This document shows positions 1 through 9,136 of a stretch of DNA of 64,000 nt, one piece after another. The DNA is from Alteromonas portus. GTDB taxonomy: Bacteria > Pseudomonadota > Gammaproteobacteria > Enterobacterales > Alteromonadaceae. The stretch lies in assembly GCF_005117025.1 (NCBI RefSeq), contig NZ_SWCO01000008.1:349429-413428 (forward strand), written 5' to 3'. The position numbers and the translations under genes were made by a program. Under the pieces are notes generated by a model. That model had not been told where the DNA came from. It saw only the letters and a program-made list of their open reading frames with translations, and did not search any database. Every line of letters begins with the position of its first letter. Position 1 is the first letter of the stretch.

Positions 1-684
1 ATCGCGAATGGCCTGCCACACCTTGCCACTTTCTATACCATAATTTCTCACTACAACAGGCACCCTATCGTATTCGCCTTTTTCTGCTACTTCGAGCAGG
101 TCAGCGTAATACTTCATAGCAATGTCTCGAGCCTGTTGGTGAGAGAAGAAATAACCACCAATACGCGAGTAAAGGCCACGGAAGCCATTCATCATCAACA
201 CAAACACATTGTTGTTCGAAGCAAGCGCTAAATCGTGGGTCATTTGATAATCGAATTGCGCAAACGCTAGGCCTTCTTGCTCTACATTTTTATATCGAGC
301 GATAATATCTGCAGACTCTTGAGGATTGTTACGAATGGCGCCTCTAATGAAAACGGCACTAAGGTTAGTGCGGGCTGCAAGCAAATTATCGACAAGTTCA
401 GGAATACCTTCTTGGTCCAAGCGGGCAAGCGTCTCAAGGATATTCAGACCGCACGTTTCCCAGAAGTTATTCACCTTAGTTGGCTTACCGTGTTGAATAG
501 TTAACCAGCCATCCCGTGCCAAACGCTGTAGCACTTCTCGTAGCGTGGTTCGCGTTACACCAATTAACTCAGAAAGCTCTCTTTCTGCAGGCAAAATGGT
601 GCCAGGTGGAAACCTTCCACTCCAAATAGATTCAACAATATACTCTTCGGCGAATCCGGCTGGACTCTGTGCCTTATAAATCAT
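1..684 (-). CDS. fadR: Fatty acid metabolism regulator FadR (C-terminus cut by window edge)
   Basis: GntR-family transcription factor that senses long-chain acyl-CoA, represses fatty-acid degradation genes and activates unsaturated fatty-acid synthesis. 228 codons are visible without a stop; the family is about 240 residues, so only the last few are missing. The N-terminal winged helix (about residues 8-70) contains [20 protein letters not shown], and the wing follows with a GKPTKVN segment. The rest is the all-helical acyl-CoA-binding domain. It is divergent from nhaB, as in E. coli and other gammaproteobacteria, which strengthens the call. A FadR-like operator lies just upstream of its start (717-733), suggesting autoregulation, and another lies in front of fadD in this window. 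Confidence 0.93.
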   Translation of the reverse strand, partial: MIYKAQSPAGFAEEYIVESIWSGRFPPGTILPAERELSELIGVTRTTLREVLQRLARDGWLTIQHGKPTKVNNFWETCGLNILETLARLDQEGIPELVDNLLAARTNLSAVFIRGAIRNNPQESADIIARYKNVEQEGLAFAQFDYQMTHDLALASNNNVFVLMMNGFRGLYSRIGGYFFSHQQARDIAMKYYADLLEVAEKGEYDRVPVVVRNYGIESGKVWQAIRD

Positions 685-716
685 AACTAATCGCCTGCAC
701 GTTCTTGTTATTTTGC

Positions 717-733
717 AACTGATTGTACCAGAT
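717..733. promoter_or_regulatory. Putative FadR operator upstream of fadR
   Basis: The 17-mer AACTGATTGTACCAGAT matches the E. coli FadR consensus AACTGGTCNGACCAGTT at 12 of 16 defined positions and keeps the right half ACCAG. It sits 33 bp upstream of the fadR start codon in the fadR-nhaB divergent region. Autoregulation of fadR is an inference; the match was made by eye. Confidence 0.5.
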
Positions 734-874
734 GCTGTTTTATTATCACAATGAATTATGCTTCGTCCACTAAAGCTTTTAACAACTTGTTAAAATTAGC
801 GTGGCATTTCAAACACTATAATGCAGTACTTGTACATTTTATGCTCGAAATATTATGCATTTTCGAATTCGATG

Positions 875-903
875 ATATTTATCACCAAAAAAGTGATAAA
901 TAT
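875..903. repeat. Inverted repeat in the fadR-nhaB intergenic region
   Basis: A perfect 11-bp inverted repeat, ATATTTATCAC with GTGATAAATAT, separated by 7 bases. It lies about 210 bp upstream of nhaB in the 429-bp region between fadR and nhaB. There is no T-run, so it does not look like a terminator; a dimeric regulator operator is possible. Apart from this and the FadR-like site I see nothing else definite in this gap. Confidence 0.45.
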
Positions 904-1113
904 TCAGTGACTTTCACATGGTGGGGTCTGTGAATTGCTTTCTCAAGGCGTTAATATCATGTACGCTTATTTTCCGACTATAATGACAGCAGCAAAACAG
1001 TGGTAAAGCGAAATAAATCGCATAACGCCAGCAGTTTATGTATGCAATAACCGGAACTACACAGTATAAAGATGCGCAAAATGCGTGCTTTGTTGTAAAA
1101 GGAACAGGAACTC

Positions 1114-2688
1114 ATGCAAACCTCAATGATCGCGGCGATCTATAAGAATTTCCTGGGACACGCGCCCGACTGGTATAAAAAAACCATTATTGCCTTTCTC
1201 ATTGTTAATCCCTTCATCTTTATGGTGGACCCATATATAGCTGGCTGGACGCTTGTCATTCAGTTTATTTTTACGCTAGCGATGGCGCTTAAATGCTACC
1301 CGCTTCAACCAGGTGGTCTCCTTCTCATCGAAGCCATGTTTATCGGTATGACCACTCCCGGTCATATGATGCATGAGATTGAAGTGAATTTAGAGGTGCT
1401 GCTACTTCTTGTATTTATGGTGGCGGGCATCTACTTCATGAAAGATTTACTTATGTACTTGTTCACCAAACTGGTTATCAAGGTACGCAACAAGTTAATT
1501 CTTTCGCTTTCGTTTATTTTTGCGTCTGCGTTTTTATCTGCATTCCTCGACGCGCTCACGGTTGTGGCGGTAATCATCAGTGTAGGCTTGGGCTTCTACT
1601 CCATTTATCACAAAGTAGCGTCAGGCAAAGAGTTCCACTCCGATCATGATCACACCAGTGACGACGAGCTAGGAAGCCATGACTTAGAAGATTTCAGAGC
1701 GTTTCTACGCAACCTAATGATGCACTCAGCTGTAGGTACAGCGTTAGGTGGCGTTATGACAATGGTAGGCGAACCACAAAACCTGATTATTGCTGACAAA
1801 GCAGGCTGGGATTTCGTGGAGTTCTTTATCCGTATGGCACCTGTTACGATACCTGTATTTGTGTTTGGACTATTAACCACCGTTGTGTTGGAAAAGACCG
1901 GCATGTTCTCTTACGGTGCCAAACTGCCAACTGCAGTTAGACAGATTTTGGTCGATTACAACGAGCACATGGATAAAGGCCGCAGTAAGCGTGAAACAGC
2001 AAAACTTGTAGTTCAAGCGCTAATTGGTGTTTGGCTAATAGTAGGCCTGGCTACACACATGGCATCCGTGGGTTTAATCGGCTTATCCGTTATAGTGCTT
2101 GCCACTTCAATGAGCGGTGTTATCGAAGAACATGCACTAGGTAAAGCATTCGAGGAAGCACTACCTTTTGCTGCACTACTTTGCGTTTTCTTCGGTGTAG
2201 TCGCTGTTATTATCGACCAGGGCCTATTCCAGCCAGTTATACATTGGGTGTTGTCGTTTGAAGGCGAAACTCAAATGGTCATGTTCTATCTTGCCAACGG
2301 TGTGCTGTCGATGGTGAGTGATAACGTATTCGTGGGCTCGGTGTACATCACTGAGGTAACAGCTGCTCTGCAAGCTGGCCAGATCACTCGCGACCAGTAC
2401 GATATGCTTGCAGTAGCAATTAACACAGGTACAAACTTACCAAGTGTTGCAACGCCAAACGGTCAAGCAGCTTTCTTATTCTTGCTTACCTCCGCTATCG
2501 CACCATTACTTCGCTTGTCTTACGGCCGCATGGTAATGATGGCGCTACCGTACACAATTGTACTTACTATCGTAGGTTTGGTCGCAACCTATATTGGGCT
2601 TGCCGATGCTACTCAGTGGCTTTACGACATGCATCTTATTGAGCACCACACCGCTGCTGAAGCAGGCGCTCAAGCGGTAGGTCACTAA
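1114..2688 (+). CDS. nhaB: Na+/H+ antiporter NhaB
   Basis: Inner-membrane sodium/proton antiporter for sodium and pH homeostasis. 524 residues, close to the E. coli protein (about 513), with about a dozen hydrophobic segments and a hydrophilic His/Asp/Glu-rich loop around residues 165-195. Start ATG is preceded by GGAACAGGAA at good spacing. Position divergent from fadR and directly ahead of dsbB matches the classic gammaproteobacterial order. The stop is 3 bp from the dsbB start, so the two genes are almost certainly cotranscribed. Sodium extrusion fits a marine lifestyle. Confidence 0.95.
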   Translation: MQTSMIAAIYKNFLGHAPDWYKKTIIAFLIVNPFIFMVDPYIAGWTLVIQFIFTLAMALKCYPLQPGGLLLIEAMFIGMTTPGHMMHEIEVNLEVLLLLVFMVAGIYFMKDLLMYLFTKLVIKVRNKLILSLSFIFASAFLSAFLDALTVVAVIISVGLGFYSIYHKVASGKEFHSDHDHTSDDELGSHDLEDFRAFLRNLMMHSAVGTALGGVMTMVGEPQNLIIADKAGWDFVEFFIRMAPVTIPVFVFGLLTTVVLEKTGMFSYGAKLPTAVRQILVDYNEHMDKGRSKRETAKLVVQALIGVWLIVGLATHMASVGLIGLSVIVLATSMSGVIEEHALGKAFEEALPFAALLCVFFGVVAVIIDQGLFQPVIHWVLSFEGETQMVMFYLANGVLSMVSDNVFVGSVYITEVTAALQAGQITRDQYDMLAVAINTGTNLPSVATPNGQAAFLFLLTSAIAPLLRLSYGRMVMMALPYTIVLTIVGLVATYIGLADATQWLYDMHLIEHHTAAEAGAQAVGH

Positions 2689-2691
2689 TCT

Positions 2692-3219
2692 ATGCGCGGA
2701 ATTATTCACAGCATTAGCCAGTGGGCAGAGCACAAGTCTTCATGGCTTGTGCTTTTCGCCACGTCCTTGGCATTAGAAATTGCTGCCCTCTACTTTCAAT
2801 ACGGCATGGGCCTAAAACCCTGCATAATGTGTATTTACCAGCGTACAGCTATGTACGGCATTGTATTGTCGGCACTTATTGTCGTAATAAAAAACAACGG
2901 TTTTACACGCATGCTTGGCTTTGCCGGTTGGGCTGTAGCTGCAGGCTGGGGCTTTTTGATTGCCAAAGAACACGTGGGTATTCTTAACGCTGCGAATCCA
3001 TTTTTTGCTAGCTGTGAAATAGTGCCTAACTTTCCGTCATGGCTTCAACTTCACGAGTGGTTGCCTGCAGTGTTTGCCGCTGAAGGTGACTGCTTAGAAG
3101 ACTCGTGGCAGTTTTTATCTATGGGAATGGCTGAGTGGATGCAAATTATATTTGCTGCTTATTTTGCTGTATTTGCCATTGTATTTGCATGCCGTTTGCT
3201 GGATAAGAAACCCTTTTGA
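2692..3219 (+). CDS. dsbB: Disulfide bond formation protein DsbB
   Basis: Four-helix inner-membrane protein that reoxidises periplasmic DsbA and passes electrons to quinone. 175 residues. Both periplasmic redox pairs are present: Cys44/Cys47 in KPCIMCIYQR and Cys108/Cys134 in the second loop. The Arg after the first CxxC, which contributes to quinone interaction in the family, is kept. Starts 3 bp after nhaB and its TGA stop overlaps the start of the acetyltransferase, so the three genes form one transcription unit. Confidence 0.95.
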   Translation: MRGIIHSISQWAEHKSSWLVLFATSLALEIAALYFQYGMGLKPCIMCIYQRTAMYGIVLSALIVVIKNNGFTRMLGFAGWAVAAGWGFLIAKEHVGILNAANPFFASCEIVPNFPSWLQLHEWLPAVFAAEGDCLEDSWQFLSMGMAEWMQIIFAAYFAVFAIVFACRLLDKKPF

Positions 3220-3770
3220 TCGACTTATCCATTCTGCCCTCTCGCCTTCCTCCTATACATACTGAGCAAGGCCCAATTAGCATTCAGCGCATCGCAGAGA
3301 AACACTGCTATGCGCTGTGCGATGCAGGCCAACAGTCGATTCATCATGTCAAACCTTGGTTTGGCTCTGCCGTGTGCCCTGTTACTCCAGCTTTATCTAA
3401 ACAGTGTATAACTGGTATGGAGAAGGCACGCGAAACAGGCTACGGCCTAACCTATTTGTTAATACATGACGAAAAATGTTTGGGTATGGGGATTATCAAT
3501 CATATCCACCATACCCATTTGACGGCAAATCTTGGCTATTGGTTAAGACCAGATGCATGCGGTAAAGGCTTAGCAACAGCAATTTGTGAAGCGTTGAAAA
3601 AGCTTGCGTTCTCTCAGATGAATTTGCATCGTTTAGAATGCTTTATTGAGCCAAATAATAAGGCAAGTATCCGTGTTGCTGAACGTATTGGTGGAATAAA
3701 AGAAGGGCTGTGTAGAAAGCGTGTATTTGGAAGAGATGCACTTCTTTATGCGGTTATCAACGACAGCTAA
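3216..3770 (+). CDS. GNAT acetyltransferase, RimJ/RimL-like
   Basis: Acetyl-CoA-dependent N-acetyltransferase of the RimJ/RimL type; the family acetylates ribosomal protein N-termini or small molecules, and the substrate here is unknown. 184 residues. The acetyl-CoA-binding region is visible as GYWLRPDACGKGLATAICEA followed by the typical LHRLECFIEPNNKASIRVAE segment. The start is a TTG overlapping the dsbB stop (TTGA); no ATG occurs before the middle of the domain, so TTG with translational coupling is the best choice. Ends at a strong hairpin terminator shared with the convergent porin. Confidence 0.85.
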   Translation: MIDLSILPSRLPPIHTEQGPISIQRIAEKHCYALCDAGQQSIHHVKPWFGSAVCPVTPALSKQCITGMEKARETGYGLTYLLIHDEKCLGMGIINHIHHTHLTANLGYWLRPDACGKGLATAICEALKKLAFSQMNLHRLECFIEPNNKASIRVAERIGGIKEGLCRKRVFGRDALLYAVINDS

Positions 3771-3783
3771 GCTGCCTAAAATA

Positions 3784-3814
3784 TTGCCGCTTTTAAGCGG
3801 CAACTTGCTTTTTT
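3784..3814 (+). terminator. Hairpin terminator after the nhaB-dsbB unit
   Basis: Nine-base-pair stem TTGCCGCTT/AAGCGGCAA with a 2-base centre, followed by a six-T run a few bases later. It lies between two convergent genes and may also act for the minus-strand porin gene. Confidence 0.8.
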
Positions 3815-5096
3815 AAAACGTGTAGGTCAACGCCGTATAACCGTATATAGAATCATCAGGATATGCACCACTATCTAGCGCGTCGCCTTTAGCTAGATAA
3901 GCGCCTCCAAACTCTAGCTGTAATGCCTCGTGCGCGTTGTAGCGCCAGCGAAGCTCAACCTGATGCCCCAAGAAGTCATTTGCGCCATCAGCAACTTTTT
4001 GCAGCCATAACCCTTTATAGCCGATCATTATGTCGTGTAACTCGTCAAGTTTCGTTACGCTTCGAAGGCCTGGCGCAAAGATGTTACTTCTAGGAAAAGT
4101 TTGATATACATCTGTAGGTCCAAAGTCAAAACGCCGCAATCCATACAAGGAGTCGAACGCGCGTATGGTATCATCGCTGGCGTCGTCATCACCGCTTGCA
4201 GCGTCAACTTCCGCCCTTAAGAACGTACTATCGTTTATTTGTTTACCTATGTGACTATGAACCATCCATGCTCTGACATCTCTGTCTATCACATCAGAAG
4301 CCAGCGCGGATTGTCTAGCCTCACCAACTTGCCCAATCGCTTCTATGTTAAACTGCCAGTCGTTGAGCAACATCGCGGTATGATCTATTGAGAGTGTATA
4401 GAGATCTCGATTTTTCGTACTAAGTTCTGCAGAGTCAGACTCTTTTAGCCAATAGCTATGAACCTTCCAAGCATTGTCTTTAGACTCTGCGTAAATACCG
4501 AAAATCTTTCGATTGCTGAAGCTTTTATCAAACTCACGTTCGTTGTCATCAATTGCCCCTGTATCATTTGGAAAACGGGTTACAGGGAGCAAATAGAAGG
4601 CTCGGACGCTCCATTCAAGCCAATTTGTATCAACAAGCATCCCTTCAAACGTGTTGGTAGCATTTCGGTACCGTGTGCGCCCCATTAATCGTCGACTTCC
4701 ATGGTCTAGCGTTACGCGACCAATAGATACACTGTCGATATAAGGCAGTGCGCTTTTGTAAGAAAGGTAGAACTGGATAGGCTCTAAGGCATTGACTTGT
4801 GAAGACGTTAATGTGGGATCGTTGTCGTCCATGAAGGCTCTTGCATCTTCCAACTCTCCAACTGCTTGCCAACGACCATATTCAACTGCACCTTTTAATC
4901 TAATTCGCGTTGAAAGGCGTTCATTCGTTTTTGAACGTGCTTCTTCAGTAGTAGGGAAAATAGGGTTGTTCAAGGTTTCGTAACGTAGCCTAATCGAACC
5001 GCTGTGCTCAAAACTAAATTCCTGTGCACTAACATTAGATAGTGTATTTGTTATAACAAACGACAACCAAACGCTGTTTAGGACAAACGCCTTCAT
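3813..5096 (-). CDS. Outer-membrane porin, alginate-export (AlgE-like) family
   Basis: Predicted 427-residue outer-membrane beta-barrel. An N-terminal signal peptide (about residues 1-24, ending VSA|QEF) is followed by alternating amphipathic strands rich in aromatics and charged residues, including SGSIRLRYE and SIGRVTLDHGSRRLMGRTRY, typical of the alginate-export domain seen in many marine bacteria. The last residues, ALTYTF, form a terminal beta-strand ending in Phe as in outer-membrane proteins. It stands alone, with no alginate or polysaccharide genes nearby, so the cargo is unknown. Family assignment is by recognition of sequence pattern. Confidence 0.75.
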   Translation of the reverse strand: MKAFVLNSVWLSFVITNTLSNVSAQEFSFEHSGSIRLRYETLNNPIFPTTEEARSKTNERLSTRIRLKGAVEYGRWQAVGELEDARAFMDDNDPTLTSSQVNALEPIQFYLSYKSALPYIDSVSIGRVTLDHGSRRLMGRTRYRNATNTFEGMLVDTNWLEWSVRAFYLLPVTRFPNDTGAIDDNEREFDKSFSNRKIFGIYAESKDNAWKVHSYWLKESDSAELSTKNRDLYTLSIDHTAMLLNDWQFNIEAIGQVGEARQSALASDVIDRDVRAWMVHSHIGKQINDSTFLRAEVDAASGDDDASDDTIRAFDSLYGLRRFDFGPTDVYQTFPRSNIFAPGLRSVTKLDELHDIMIGYKGLWLQKVADGANDFLGHQVELRWRYNAHEALQLEFGGAYLAKGDALDSGAYPDDSIYGYTALTYTF

Positions 5097-5192
5097 CGAT
5101 AAACCTTATTAGTTCGCAACTAATTACGTGTAAAAGTGGGAGTATAAACTAGGTTTGTTGCCAATTCTCATGGCTTTAAGTCTAATACAGTT

Positions 5193-5219
5193 AAAAAATG
5201 ACTGCTTGAGCAGTCATTT
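5193..5219 (-). terminator. Terminator of the ycgL-mltB-ycgM-ycgN unit
   Basis: Stem AAATGACTGCT/AGCAGTCATTT with a tight loop. On the minus strand it is followed by a run of U (complement of six A at 5193-5198). It lies about 30 bp beyond the ycgN stop. Confidence 0.8.
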
Positions 5220-5250
5220 AAGAGCAAGATAGTGCGGGCAAAATGAAAGG

Positions 5251-5745
5251 TTAATCTATATCTTCCAGAGGCCAGATGGCTATATAGTCTTCAAAGTGGT
5301 TTAGATCTACGTCAGTTTCGAACACAGTTTTGTTGCGTACCGACATACCCTTTGCGTGCATAACGTTTTTCTTACCTTTGTTGAGTAATGGGTGCCATGA
5401 GGGTATTCCCCTCCCCTCGTATAACCGACGATAGGTGCAGCTATTCGGCATAAAGAAAATATCTTTTAAGTTTTCTTTAGTGAGCTTCACGCAATCAGGC
5501 ACCAACTCGGTGCGTCTTTCATATTGGGTACATTCACATTTTTTTGTGTTCAAATACGTACACACAATATTAGTGTAGTGAATCTTCTCATTTTCGTTGA
5601 TATGATCGGTCACTTCATATTCTTCTACCGCATCATCATCGATAAATTTTTGCAGACAACATTTACCACACCCATCGCATAACGATTCCCATTCCTGCTG
5701 GGACATTTCTTCTAAAGATTTGGTTTCCCAAAATGCTACTGTCAT
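5251..5745 (-). CDS. ycgN: YcgN family cysteine-cluster protein (UPF0260)
   Basis: 164-residue cytoplasmic protein of the UPF0260/YkgJ-like zinc- or iron-chelating group. The N-terminal cluster CDGCGKCC (around residues 23-30) and later CTYLNTKKCECTQY and CTYRR cysteines are the family signature; biochemical function is not established. Its ATG overlaps the ycgM stop (ATGA), so the two are translationally coupled. The ycgL-ycgM-ycgN cluster is conserved in enterobacteria and marine gammaproteobacteria. Confidence 0.88.
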   Translation of the reverse strand: MTVAFWETKSLEEMSQQEWESLCDGCGKCCLQKFIDDDAVEEYEVTDHINENEKIHYTNIVCTYLNTKKCECTQYERRTELVPDCVKLTKENLKDIFFMPNSCTYRRLYEGRGIPSWHPLLNKGKKNVMHAKGMSVRNKTVFETDVDLNHFEDYIAIWPLEDID

Positions 5746-6410
5746 TCAGCTACTACCTTTGAACTTACCGTTATGAAGCCGTCTAACGACGCCTCAACTT
5801 TATCTGCCGGGCTAAGCTTACCTACCCCTTTGGGCGTACCTGTAAGGATCACATCACCACTGTCTAACGTAAATATAGACGACATGTGGGCGATGAGCGG
5901 TATGATTTTGTGCAACATAAGTTCAGTATGCCCTTGCTGTCTAATCTCTTCGTTTATGGTTAAAGTAAAACGCAGGTCGTCCAGATTAATTGTTTCATTA
6001 AAGGGTACAAAGCCTGACAGCGGAGCACTGTTGTCAAAAGACTTGGCCCTTTCCCATGGCTGCCCTTGCTTTTTAAGCGCCGCTTGAACTTCGCGAAGGG
6101 TTAAATCGAGACCAAGTCCAATACCCCATATCGCGTCTTTGACCTCATCTTCACTGGCATTTTTAAGCGGTGACTTGAGCAACACTGACACTTCCAGTTC
6201 GTTGTGGCACTCGCCTTTGTCGGTAGGAATGACAATAGGCTCATCCATATGACACAAGGCCGCCTTTGGCTTCATAAACAACAATGGCGCTTCAGACACG
6301 GTAGAATTCATTTCTTCTATGTGGTCTAGGTAATTTCTACCTATACAAACCACTTTACTAACGGGTAGCGATATTTCATTGCCTTGAAAATCAATGTGAC
6401 GATAAACCAT
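5742..6410 (-). CDS. ycgM: Fumarylacetoacetate hydrolase family protein YcgM
   Basis: 222-residue enzyme of the fumarylacetoacetase/hydratase fold, with metal-binding acidic residues in the ELEVSVLL segment and the C-terminal GDVILTGTPKGVG motif that is near-invariant in the family. Homologues act as acylpyruvases or oxaloacetate decarboxylase/tautomerases; which reaction applies here cannot be told from sequence. The start chosen is the ATG overlapping the mltB stop by one base (TAATG), giving MVYRHIDFQGNEISLPVSK; a longer frame exists but would run into mltB. Followed by ycgN with a 4-bp overlap. Confidence 0.9.
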   Translation of the reverse strand: MVYRHIDFQGNEISLPVSKVVCIGRNYLDHIEEMNSTVSEAPLLFMKPKAALCHMDEPIVIPTDKGECHNELEVSVLLKSPLKNASEDEVKDAIWGIGLGLDLTLREVQAALKKQGQPWERAKSFDNSAPLSGFVPFNETINLDDLRFTLTINEEIRQQGHTELMLHKIIPLIAHMSSIFTLDSGDVILTGTPKGVGKLSPADKVEASLDGFITVSSKVVAE

Positions 6411-7492
6411 TAGTAACCTCGCTTTATTCGTTCTGATAAATACCCAACCGACACACCAAAATATGATGAGCGGTTCCATTTCATCAGCGTGTGAAAATTG
6501 TTATACACCAAGTAAATTCGGCCTTGCTCACCATCGGGCATAATGAGCGATGCATTAATCTCTGCGTTGGGAAGCTCACTTCCGTTGTAGCGTTTAACGC
6601 CGTTCTCCTGCCAGAAAGACAAGGGCTTCATATTAGATTTTGCGAGCCCTGAAAAAGCTACCGGTTTGGTTAATATTACCTGCCGGCCCCACGTCCCTTC
6701 ACTATCCCACCCTTCAGATGAAAGGTAGTTGGCGATTGACGCAAACACGTCTGCCTTGGTTCCCCAAATATCCTTTCTGCCGTCGCCGTCGTAGTCCACT
6801 GCGTAATTTAAAAAGGATATGGGCATAAACTGTGTTTGTCCCATGGCACCGGCCCAAGAGCCTTTAAGCGCCTCGACAGAGATATGCCCTTCATCTAGTA
6901 TCTGAAGTGCCGCAAAAAAATTGTCCTTAAACAGCTTTTCCCGTCGCCCTTCGTATGCCAAAGATGCCAGTGCAGACAACACACTGAAATTGCCCTGTAT
7001 TTTACCAAAGTTAGACTCATTACCCCATAGCGCCACAATAAAGCGTGCCTGAACCCCGTATTTTTGAGCAATTTCTTCAAGCAGTAGTTTGTGCTCGTTG
7101 TACTGCTCAACCGCCTGTTTTACTTTCCAGTCAGGTACTCGCGTTGCTAGATAATCATCTAACGTTATTTTTTTCTCTGGCTGGCTTTTATCTGACTTGA
7201 CGACCGTGGGCCTGAAAGTGATGTCAGAAAACGCCAAGTCTAACTTAGTTTTGTCTATACCTTTTGCGTCCGCTTCTTTTTTCAAATTCGCAACGTAGCT
7301 TTTAAAGCCCTCTTCACTCAACCTACTGTCATTACTTAGTTGATTTTCGGCATGAACTGTAAGTGAGAAGCTTAAGGTTACACTCACTAAAACTAGTGCA
7401 ATATTGCGCGGTTGAGGAAACGGGCTATGGCTACGACGCTTAGCATTAACGGTAATTCGGTTGACTAAGCGGTTAAGGGTCTTTAATAACAT
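6410..7492 (-). CDS. mltB: Lytic murein transglycosylase, MltB/SltB type
   Basis: 360-residue periplasmic peptidoglycan-cleaving enzyme. The N-terminus is long and basic, followed by a hydrophobic signal sequence ending near HAEN; no lipobox Cys is present, so it looks soluble rather than lipid-anchored. Catalytic Glu lies in WGNESNFG, followed by the SWAGAMGQTQFMPISFLNYAV block of the MltB family and a DYDGDGRKDIW segment. It sits between ycgL (6 bp upstream) and ycgM (1-bp overlap), forming a four-gene unit that ends at the terminator at 5193-5219. Confidence 0.9.
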   Translation of the reverse strand: MLLKTLNRLVNRITVNAKRRSHSPFPQPRNIALVLVSVTLSFSLTVHAENQLSNDSRLSEEGFKSYVANLKKEADAKGIDKTKLDLAFSDITFRPTVVKSDKSQPEKKITLDDYLATRVPDWKVKQAVEQYNEHKLLLEEIAQKYGVQARFIVALWGNESNFGKIQGNFSVLSALASLAYEGRREKLFKDNFFAALQILDEGHISVEALKGSWAGAMGQTQFMPISFLNYAVDYDGDGRKDIWGTKADVFASIANYLSSEGWDSEGTWGRQVILTKPVAFSGLAKSNMKPLSFWQENGVKRYNGSELPNAEINASLIMPDGEQGRIYLVYNNFHTLMKWNRSSYFGVSVGYLSERIKRGY

Positions 7493-7498
7493 GGAATT

Positions 7499-7795
7499 TT
7501 AGAACTTCTTATCGGGCGTTTTTGAAAGCCCTAGCGATTCGCGGTGCTGCTCTAGCAAGTTATCTTCTTTTGGCGGCATTTGAAGATAAAAGCCTTTATC
7601 ATTAAGTTCGTCGATAAGCTTTTGCTTATCAACCATGCCAAGTTTCTCTCGTTTTTCTAAAGCAATAATGGTAACAAATTCAGGGCGACCAAACTTTGCC
7701 ATTAGCGGTTCCGGCACGTCTTCAAAATGGTCTTTTTTTGGTACGTATAAATACATACCGTCTTTTTTTCGCGTTTTATAAACTGCGCATAGCAT
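7499..7795 (-). CDS. ycgL: YcgL domain protein
   Basis: 98-residue conserved small protein (DUF709/YcgL). The N-terminal block [20 protein letters not shown] and the later [18 protein letters not shown] are typical. It is cytoplasmic and its function is not established. First gene of the ycgL-mltB-ycgM-ycgN unit. The C-terminal tail after about residue 75 is hydrophilic and probably flexible. Confidence 0.85.
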   Translation of the reverse strand: MLCAVYKTRKKDGMYLYVPKKDHFEDVPEPLMAKFGRPEFVTIIALEKREKLGMVDKQKLIDELNDKGFYLQMPPKEDNLLEQHRESLGLSKTPDKKF

Positions 7796-7916
7796 AGAAT
7801 TTTTACTCTTTCTTAATTCGTTTATTTAGTTTCTTTTGGGTTCACTATGTAGATTAAATTGGCCACAGAACATACACCTCTCGCCAATTCTGCTCACCCA
7901 TATTACTTTTAAAGCA

Positions 7917-9074
7917 CTATTGGGCGGGAGCGTCGCCAAGTAAACGGGTTACGTGAGGGCGAAACAATGGCTCTCTCCACGTCGACAGCACATCTGGCAT
8001 TAAGCCCTGAACGCGGGTCTCATCAACCGAAAACCAATACCATTTTAACAGCTGATTCAGCTGTTTTTTAGAAGCAATAACGTCACTATTAACGGCATTG
8101 TCTTTCGCTATTTGATCGCTGATGACTTTAAGCTCAGCCAACGTTTTCTTGTACTTTGCAATATCGATTAACCGCAGCACTACCGGTAGTCTAAGCTTTT
8201 CTGGCGTTTGCGCGTATCTAGCTCTTGTTTCTTCAATTAGCGTAATGATGGTATCGCCGTATCGGCGTACCGACTGATGATTCACGCCGTTAATGCGAGA
8301 AAGGCCAGACTTGCTATCAATAAGCCGCTGCGCTGCTTCAAATAGATGTCCTTCTTTAAACACAAAATTTAAAGCCAAGTCTTTTTTACGTGCAGTATTT
8401 AAACGCCACGCCGCTAATGCTTGTAATACAGTGAGCTGCTCGCTGTTTAATCGCCAGTTGTTTTTAATACTCAAATAAGCAAAATCTTCAGGCATTTGGG
8501 CGCGCTTTTTATCAACTAGCAAAGCGATTTCCTGGTAAATCCAGTGTACTTTACCCGCCTCTTGTACTTTACTGGCTAACTGTTGATAGCAAGGCAGTAA
8601 ATACAGCACATCATTCGCTGCGTAGCTAAGCTGGGCTTCGCGAAGTGGCCTGGCTAGCCAGTCGGTACGCGACTCTCCTTTGTCTAAACTTATGTCACAC
8701 AGTAACTCTACAAGCTTTGCGTAGCCAAGAGATGGCCCCATGTCCAAAATACTTCCCGCAAGCTGGGTGTCAAACACAGGCGTTGGCACCGTATCAAAAG
8801 CAGTTAGGAATGCCTCGATGTCTTCAGAACACGAGTGCAGTACTTTTACGACTTCGGTATTCTCCATGAGATCGATAAACGGGCTCATGTTGTCAATGGC
8901 TAGCGGATCGATAAGTACCAGTTGGTGACCATCATACAGCTGGATAAGGCCTAAATGAGGAGTAAGGGTTTTCGTTCGTACAAATTCGGTGTCTAAGGCT
9001 ACCGCCTCTTGACGCTGTGCGGCAGTGCACACTTTTTCGAGTTGTTCAGATGTTGTAATTAATTGATATTGCAT
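7917..9074 (-). CDS. rnd: Ribonuclease D
   Basis: 3'-to-5' exoribonuclease that trims tRNA precursors. 385 residues. The DEDD exonuclease domain occupies about residues 1-190, with ALDTEFVR (catalytic Asp and Glu) and the YAANDVLYL motif. An HRDC domain follows around residues 210-290 (LTVLQALAAWR onward) and a second C-terminal helical domain completes the family architecture. It lies downstream of fadD on the same strand, as in E. coli, but a strong terminator separates the two, so rnd should have its own promoter in 9075-9093 or depend on readthrough. Confidence 0.95.
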   Translation of the reverse strand: MQYQLITTSEQLEKVCTAAQRQEAVALDTEFVRTKTLTPHLGLIQLYDGHQLVLIDPLAIDNMSPFIDLMENTEVVKVLHSCSEDIEAFLTAFDTVPTPVFDTQLAGSILDMGPSLGYAKLVELLCDISLDKGESRTDWLARPLREAQLSYAANDVLYLLPCYQQLASKVQEAGKVHWIYQEIALLVDKKRAQMPEDFAYLSIKNNWRLNSEQLTVLQALAAWRLNTARKKDLALNFVFKEGHLFEAAQRLIDSKSGLSRINGVNHQSVRRYGDTIITLIEETRARYAQTPEKLRLPVVLRLIDIAKYKKTLAELKVISDQIAKDNAVNSDVIASKKQLNQLLKWYWFSVDETRVQGLMPDVLSTWREPLFRPHVTRLLGDAPAQ

Positions 9075-9090
9075 ATTTTTGCACAGTAAT

Positions 9091-9115
9091 AAAAAAGCCG
9101 GCTTACGCCGGCTTT
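9091..9115 (-). terminator. Terminator of fadD
   Basis: Nine-base-pair GC-rich stem AAAGCCGGC/GCCGGCTTT with loop TTAC. On the minus strand it is followed by six U (the A-run at 9091-9096). It lies 20 bp past the fadD stop and just before rnd. Confidence 0.88.
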
Positions 9116-9136
9116 CACAAAACTATTTCAAAGGAA

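Noticed and set aside
277..504. 75-codon plus-strand frame in fadR
   Set aside because: Antisense to a well-supported fadR with no ribosome site.
751..933. 60-codon frame upstream of nhaB
   Set aside because: AT-rich, no ribosome site, spans an inverted repeat; likely promoter DNA.
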